Shown here piece after piece: positions 6,686 through 10,810 of a stretch of DNA of 10,810 nt (positions within the stretch are counted from its first letter, which is position 1; each line of letters opens with the position of its first letter). The notes beneath the pieces were generated by a model, which was not told the DNA's origin, did not search any database, and saw only the letters and a program-made list of their open reading frames with translations. A program made the position numbers and the translations under genes. The stretch covers positions 1 to 10,810 of the forward strand of contig JAEYUU010000127.1 in assembly GCA_023429545.1 (NCBI GenBank). Direction: 5' to 3'. The DNA is from Verrucomicrobiota bacterium. Lineage in GTDB: Bacteria > Verrucomicrobiota > Verrucomicrobiia > Verrucomicrobiales > Verrucomicrobiaceae.

Positions 6686-6840
6686 GCGCGGGAGGATACG
6701 GGGGAAGTCTCAAGTTCCAAGCGATTTAGGGGTGAGCACGCGGAACCCTGCAATTGGAGTCCGCCAGCGCGATGAAGTTCAATTTCTTTCCGGGACGCTT
6801 GGGGCTTGAGGCGGGCGCATTCCTTCGTTACATGCCGGGA
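6686..6840. other. Divergent intergenic region, AsmA-like gene / gltX
   Basis: This 155-bp gap separates two divergently transcribed genes and so should hold both promoters. I see no convincing -35/-10 pair, operator dyad or Shine-Dalgarno in it. In-frame upstream codons allow longer gltX starts within this gap, but the conserved protein begins at 6841. Confidence 0.35.
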
Positions 6841-8157
6841 ATGTCCATTCGTGTTCGCTTCGCTCCCTCCCCCACCGGCTACCTCCATGTCGGCGGCGCC
6901 CGTACCGCACTCTTCAACTGGCTCCTGGCCCGCAAGTCCGGCGGCACCTTTATCCTGCGCATTGAAGACACGGACGAGGCACGTAACACGGAGCCTGCGC
7001 GCCAGGCCATCTATGACGGGCTGCGCTGGCTGGGCATGGACTGGGACGAAGGCCCCGAGAAGGGCGGTGACTGCGGCCCCTATTTCCAGAGCCAGCGGAA
7101 ATCCATCTACGATGCCTACCTCGCCCGGCTTGAGGCGGCCGGTCGCACCTACACCGAAGAGAACGGCGCGGTGCGTTTCAAGTTCAGCCGCGTGCCCATC
7201 CTCGTGCCCGACCTCGTGTGCGGCGACGTCCAGTTCGCCGCCACGGACGAGCCGGACATGACCATCCGCCGGCCGGATGGCGGCTACATCTTCCACTTCG
7301 TGAATGTGGTGGATGACATCGAAATGAAGATGACGCATGTGCTCCGTGGCGAGGATCACCTCCCCAACACCTGGAAGCACATCGACCTGTACCGGGCCTT
7401 CGGTGCAGAGCCCCCGAAATTTGGCCACATCCCCCTGATCCTCAATCCTGGCGGCTCCAAGATGAGCAAGCGGGATGAAGGGGCCAGCATCGAGAGCTAC
7501 CAGAAGGCGGGCTTCCTTCCCGAAGCGGTCTTCAACTACCTCTGCCTCCTCGGTTGGACGCCCAAACTTGACCGTGAAAAATTCACCGTCCAGGAAGCCG
7601 TGGATTTGTTCGACGTGACTGAAATCCACCACAGCAATGCGCGGTTCGACATGACCAAGTGCACCTGGCTGAACCAGCAGCATCTGCGCGACCTCACGGG
7701 AGCGGCCCTGGTGGCTCATGCGCGGCCCTGGCTGGAGCAGGCGGGCCTGCAGGTCAGTAATGAAGATTACGCCGCCCGTGCTCTGGAGACCGTAAAGGAA
7801 AAGGTGAGCCTGGCCTCCGAGTTCCCCGGCTGGGTGCATTTCTTCTTCCGCGAGGATTTCCCCATGGAGGACGAAGCCATGGCCAAGCTCAAGGGGAACG
7901 CCCAGCATCCCGCGCTGCTCACGGCGCTGCGGCCCGCACTCGAAGCGACCGGCGACTGGAGCGAGGCCGGCATCACCGCTGCCATCAACGCGCTGGCGGC
8001 AGAGCTCAAGGTGAAGGCCGGGGCCTTCATGCCGCTGCTGCGCTTCTCCCTGAGCGGCCAGACCCGTGGACCGGACGTGAAAGCCATGATGCTGGTGCTG
8101 GGCAAGGACCGCGTGCTGGCGCGTCTGGAGCGGGCCCAGGGATTGCTGGGGGCGTGA
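6841..8157 (+). CDS. gltX: Glutamyl-tRNA synthetase (short form)
   Basis: Charges tRNA-Glu with glutamate in the cytoplasm using ATP (class I synthetase). The protein begins MSIRVRFAPSPTGYLHVGGARTALFNW, the standard GluRS start, which fixes ATG 6841. HVGG (16-19) is the HIGH-type signature and KMSKR (207-211) the second ATP-binding signature. FILRIEDTD (37-45), VVDDIEMKMTHVLRGEDHLPNT (156-177) and the C-terminal helical anticodon-binding part (about 300-438) are also recognisable. At 438 aa it is shorter than most bacterial GluRS (about 465-510). The region after GRTY (101-104) passes straight to ENGAVRFKF, so the insertion that in E. coli carries the cysteine/zinc-binding segment (CYC...YDGRCR) is absent. 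It is followed by aroE after 18 bp. A glutamyl-Q-tRNA(Asp) synthetase is unlikely because the anticodon-binding region is present. Confidence 0.95.
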   Translation: MSIRVRFAPSPTGYLHVGGARTALFNWLLARKSGGTFILRIEDTDEARNTEPARQAIYDGLRWLGMDWDEGPEKGGDCGPYFQSQRKSIYDAYLARLEAAGRTYTEENGAVRFKFSRVPILVPDLVCGDVQFAATDEPDMTIRRPDGGYIFHFVNVVDDIEMKMTHVLRGEDHLPNTWKHIDLYRAFGAEPPKFGHIPLILNPGGSKMSKRDEGASIESYQKAGFLPEAVFNYLCLLGWTPKLDREKFTVQEAVDLFDVTEIHHSNARFDMTKCTWLNQQHLRDLTGAALVAHARPWLEQAGLQVSNEDYAARALETVKEKVSLASEFPGWVHFFFREDFPMEDEAMAKLKGNAQHPALLTALRPALEATGDWSEAGITAAINALAAELKVKAGAFMPLLRFSLSGQTRGPDVKAMMLVLGKDRVLARLERAQGLLGA

Positions 8158-8175
8158 ACGCGACCTGCAAGCGCC

Positions 8176-9087
8176 ATGGACTCCAGGAACCACTACACCC
8201 TCGATGACCTGCGCCACTGGGAGGACACCGCCCCCACCCTGTCCCCGCAGGCGCGCGTGGCGGTGATTGGCGACCCCATCGCGCACTCACGCTCGCCGCA
8301 GATGCACAACCCCGCACTCGCGGCACGCGGCATCCAGGCGCAGTACATCCGGGTGCAGGTGCCGCCGGGGAGCGTCGCGGAAGCGTTGCGGTTGTTTGCG
8401 AAGCATGGCTTCGTGGGCGTGAACTGCACCATCCCGCACAAATTCGAGGCGCTGGAGGCCATGCACGAGGTGTCTCCCCTCGCCCGCCAGCTTGGCGCGG
8501 TGAACACGGTTCACATCGAAGACGGCAGATTCACTGGCTACAACACGGACGGCCCTGGATTCCTGCGTTCCGTAGCCGAGGCCTTTGCTCGCGAAGTGCG
8601 GGATCTGCGGGTGCTCATCATCGGCGCTGGCGGCGGAGCGGGGCGTGCCGTGGCGGTCCAGTGTGCGCTGGAGAAGTGCCCCTCCCTGCTGCTGGTGAAC
8701 CGCACCGTAGCGAAGCTGGAGCCATTGATGGCGGAGTGCGCGGAAATCTCACCGACCACCGGGATTGAGGCAGTTCGATGGGACGATGCCTCCATCGCTG
8801 AGGCACTGACCCGCACGGATCTCATCGTGAATGCCACGCCACGCGGCATGAAACCGGGCGATGAGCCACTTCTTGATGCGGGGCTCATCCGGCCAGAACA
8901 CCTTGTTTATGATATGGTGTATCGGACCAATGGCACCACACCCCTCATTGAGGGTGCGACGACTGCGGGTGCCAAAACCTGTGATGGTCTGGTGCTGCTG
9001 CTGCACCAGGGGGCGATATCATTTGGGCACTGGTTTGGTGAACCCGTGCCGCTGGAAGAAATGCGGCGGGGTCTGACGGGTACGTGA
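8176..9087 (+). CDS. aroE: Shikimate dehydrogenase (NADP-dependent)
   Basis: Reduces 3-dehydroshikimate to shikimate in the aromatic amino-acid pathway. It is 303 aa, with about 25 extra residues before the first conserved motif (YTLDDLRHW then VAVIGDPIAHSRSP). Shikimate-binding residues are Ser38 and Ser40 in HSRSPQMHN. Lys89 in NCTIPHK is the catalytic lysine; the usual family motif is NVTxPxK, so Cys replaces Val. GAVNTV (Asn110) and YNTDGPGF (Asp125, catalytic pair with Lys89) follow. The Rossmann loop is GAGGGAGRAVA (150-160), and NRT (175-177) is the NADP-phosphate-contacting motif. The C-terminal DGLVLLLHQGAISF is typical. The short spacing to gltX suggests one transcript. All catalytic residues are present. 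Confidence 0.95.
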   Translation: MDSRNHYTLDDLRHWEDTAPTLSPQARVAVIGDPIAHSRSPQMHNPALAARGIQAQYIRVQVPPGSVAEALRLFAKHGFVGVNCTIPHKFEALEAMHEVSPLARQLGAVNTVHIEDGRFTGYNTDGPGFLRSVAEAFAREVRDLRVLIIGAGGGAGRAVAVQCALEKCPSLLLVNRTVAKLEPLMAECAEISPTTGIEAVRWDDASIAEALTRTDLIVNATPRGMKPGDEPLLDAGLIRPEHLVYDMVYRTNGTTPLIEGATTAGAKTCDGLVLLLHQGAISFGHWFGEPVPLEEMRRGLTGT

Positions 9088-9199
9088 AGTTGGCTGGCCA
9101 GTGCGATGTAAAGCTAAATCGGGTCTTTGGAGAGAGCCCAGGGCGGCCCAAAGTGGCGCACATACAGACTCCAAACTCTCAACAAACCGCTCTCAACCC

Positions 9200-9228
9200 G
9201 GTTTTGAGGTCACCCTGCCTCCAAAACC
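9200..9228. repeat. Stem-loop between convergent genes
   Basis: GGTTTTGAGG (9200-9209) pairs with CCTCCAAAACC (9218-9228), giving a 10-bp stem with a single bulged C and an 8-nt loop. No T-run follows on the plus strand. It may help end aroE transcription or stabilise a 3' end, together with the adjacent stem-loop at 9231-9254. Confidence 0.45.
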
Positions 9229-9230
9229 AT

Positions 9231-9254
9231 GAGAGGCTTCCGGAGAAGCCTTTC
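9231..9254 (-). terminator. Probable terminator stem-loop of the minus-strand gene, UNCG-type tetraloop
   Basis: Read on the minus strand, GAAAGGCTTC pairs with GAAGCCTCTC around a TCCG loop. In RNA this is C(UCCG)G, a member of the very stable cUNCGg tetraloops. The 10-bp stem contains one wobble pair. It is followed on that strand by ATGGTTTTGG, a weak T-run. It starts about 30 nt after the stop codon of the squalene-cyclase-like gene, and could also work bidirectionally for aroE. Confidence 0.5.
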
Positions 9255-9283
9255 ACTTGAAGGGACTGATGTTTGACGGACGC

Positions 9284-10810
9284 TTACCGGTCGAACATCG
9301 ATTTCTGTTCGCGGTCGCCGACTTTGAGGTAGCGGTAGTACACCTCCAGCATGAGCGTGCACAGGGCAGTGGAGTAGATGTTGTCCCCACCGGCGGAAGG
9401 GTTGTGGGCAGCGCCATTGGGCTTCCAGCTTCCATCGGGCTGCTGGTTCTTCAGTATCTCGGGAAGCACGATCTCGTTCCAGTACTTCCACTCCTCACCG
9501 CCATACTGGAAAAAGGCCTGGTGGTAGTAATACCATCCATACATGTCCCCGGTGGCGAACACCGGCGGCTCCTTCTTGAACAGGTCATGGGCAAATCCGA
9601 TGGCCTTCTTGATCTCGGTCTTCTTGCCGCCGTGGGCCAGGGTCTGCAGGCCCAGCGTGCCGGCGCCGGTGAGGTTCCACTGGTTGTAGCCGCCTTCACG
9701 GTTCGCGTTACCGATGCCTCCATCCTTGGTCTGCTTGCCCTCAATGTACTTGACGGTCTTGTCGATGGCGCTGTTCAGGCCGTTGATTTTCAGGCTGGTG
9801 AGCTTGGCTGCCTTGAGGGCCTGATACTGCCAGCCCGTGACGGAAAGGTCCTCGCGGCTGGGGGAATAGAAGCCCTTCTCCGTGTCATACACCCAACTGC
9901 CGCCAGGCTGCTGATTGTCGATGATGACCTGTACGCCCTGCTCAAAAGCCTCGCGCATGCCGGGGAGCGACTTGCTGCCCATGCGGGCCAGGGTATACAT
10001 CTCGCCAAGGGCGTAGGTGGCAATGCCGTGCTCATACACGGGAGCGTTGCCAGAGGTCGCCTGGCTGAACATCTTGTACGGATTCTTCTTCTGCATCTCA
10101 ATGAGGAAGAGAATGCCCTTCATCACATTGTCCCCGTAGTAGATGGACTCGGGGGTTTCGCAGCGGCCGAGGTAGCAGAGAAGGGCAAAGCCGGTCATGG
10201 CGCCCTTGGAGTTGGTACCCCAGCTACCGTCCGGCTTCTGCTTGCTCTTGAGGTATTCCAAGGCGTTGCTCACGGCGCGCTCACACTCCGCCGTGCCACC
10301 GCTTTCCTTGAGTTTCTGGAGGCGTTCCGCGCTGCTGCAGCGGCTCCTCATGGAGGGGGGCAGGCTCACGAAACCCGTGTTGCCGCCGATGCCGGTGCCC
10401 TTGCCAAAACCGCCACCCGCACCGCCCGTGCCAAAGCCGCCGCTGCCCATGGAACCGCCCATCAGGCTGCTCATCTCAGGCATGTCGATGGAGTCCATGG
10501 GGACCTCGGGCAGCGCGATGGCAGACGTGGAACTCATGGACACGACCTTCCGCATGGGGGTGGTCTTGTTGAGCGTGCTGCGTTTCTTGTTCTGCACCTT
10601 CTGGGCAAGCTCCTGGCTGGCCTGCTGGCCCTCCTTGCTGACGCCGACGGGCAGGAAGTCCACCTTCTTCTCCCCGCCGCCGTATTCACTCACAATAAAA
10701 AACGCTCCCACGAGCAGGCCCACGTGAATGATCAAGCTGATGAGGAAGGAACCGCCCCCCACCTTGTCCCAGAACACCGCGAAGATGTTCTTCTTCGGGC
10801 CACTCGGAAC
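9284..10810 (-). CDS. Membrane-anchored squalene-cyclase/prenyltransferase-fold protein (5' end missing)
   Basis: The reading frame stays open to the window edge (11 codons, ending PKKNIFAV before FWDKVGGG). The GTG at 10777 is therefore probably an internal Val and the true start lies outside. Numbered from that GTG, a membrane anchor (about 9-29, GSFLISLIIHVGLLVGAFFIV) is followed by a charged linker, a Met-rich segment and a Gly-rich stretch (107-135). A helical-repeat domain then runs from about 165 to 490. QW-like repeats are visible: KQKPDGSWG (179-187), QQPGGSWV (289-296), KQTKDGGIG (348-356) and QQPDGSWK (445-452). This is the terpenoid-cyclase/prenyltransferase alpha/alpha-barrel pattern. 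The cyclase DxDD motif is not seen; the nearest place reads DLSVTG (310-315). It is unlikely to be a true squalene-hopene cyclase. In related bacteria such proteins often sit near ExbB/ExbD-like genes (from memory); none is within view. The substrate is unknown. Confidence 0.8.
   Translation of the reverse strand, partial: VPSGPKKNIFAVFWDKVGGGSFLISLIIHVGLLVGAFFIVSEYGGGEKKVDFLPVGVSKEGQQASQELAQKVQNKKRSTLNKTTPMRKVVSMSSTSAIALPEVPMDSIDMPEMSSLMGGSMGSGGFGTGGAGGGFGKGTGIGGNTGFVSLPPSMRSRCSSAERLQKLKESGGTAECERAVSNALEYLKSKQKPDGSWGTNSKGAMTGFALLCYLGRCETPESIYYGDNVMKGILFLIEMQKKNPYKMFSQATSGNAPVYEHGIATYALGEMYTLARMGSKSLPGMREAFEQGVQVIIDNQQPGGSWVYDTEKGFYSPSREDLSVTGWQYQALKAAKLTSLKINGLNSAIDKTVKYIEGKQTKDGGIGNANREGGYNQWNLTGAGTLGLQTLAHGGKKTEIKKAIGFAHDLFKKEPPVFATGDMYGWYYYHQAFFQYGGEEWKYWNEIVLPEILKNQQPDGSWKPNGAAHNPSAGGDNIYSTALCTLMLEVYYRYLKVGDREQKSMFDR

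Noticed and set aside
5108..6809. Two long plus-strand frames opposite the AsmA-like gene (5108-6181 and 5415-6809)
   Set aside because: They mirror the low-complexity Pro/Ala and Lys codons as Gly/Ala/Arg and poly-Phe/Leu stretches. The minus-strand protein has a signal anchor and family-like sequence.
6682..8286. Minus-strand open frame of 534 codons opposite gltX
   Set aside because: It is a complete shadow of an unmistakable glutamyl-tRNA synthetase; such long antisense frames are common at this GC content.
9284..10777. Calling the right-hand gene squalene-hopene cyclase (shc)
   Set aside because: The DxDD catalytic motif is missing, the protein is shorter than true cyclases (about 630 aa or more), and it has an N-terminal membrane anchor with a Gly-rich linker.

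Overview
The window looks like a chromosomal segment of a GC-rich Gram-negative bacterium, most likely of the Verrucomicrobia (PVC group). This placement is an inference. It rests on the membrane-anchored squalene-cyclase-like protein, the N-terminally extended shikimate dehydrogenase, the short glutamyl-tRNA synthetase and the near absence of Shine-Dalgarno sequences. There is no rRNA, tRNA, CRISPR array, insertion sequence or phage gene, and nothing suggests recent transfer.

Left part (1-4964, all plus strand): a respiratory control and terminal-enzyme locus. A RegB/PrrB-type redox sensor kinase (128-1426) is followed 12 bp later by a RegA/PrrA/ActR-type response regulator (1439-1966). After a 219-bp gap come two tightly linked membrane genes (2186-3634 and 3645-4964). 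Both encode eight-helix proteins that resemble cytochrome bd subunit I (CydA), and both end in a cytochrome c domain (CSRCH and CAVCH). Neither has an obvious quinol-binding Q-loop. They probably form a bd-superfamily enzyme built from two CydA-like paralogues and fed by c-type hemes. Nearly the same 15-bp dyad, GTGGCAA(A/G)(T/A)TGCCGC, lies just upstream of the sensor gene (68-82) and, inverted, just upstream of the oxidase genes (2133-2147). Both copies fit the core GNG(A/G)C-N5-GNCGC that I recall for RegA/RegR boxes of proteobacteria. The simplest reading is a self-contained regulon: RegB senses the quinone or redox state, and RegA controls its own operon and the neighbouring oxidase. A nested inverted repeat (2041-2087) lies in the same gap.

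Middle part: a minus-strand AsmA-like envelope protein (4997-6685), convergent with the oxidase operon, with an unusual Pro/Ala-rich linker and an 11-lysine run. It is divergent from a plus-strand housekeeping pair, gltX (6841-8157) and aroE (8176-9087), separated by 18 bp.

Right part: a 196-bp convergent intergenic region with two stem-loops, then a minus-strand gene (9284 to the window edge, 5' end missing). It encodes an inner-membrane-anchored protein with a squalene-cyclase/prenyltransferase-like alpha/alpha barrel that lacks the DxDD catalytic motif.
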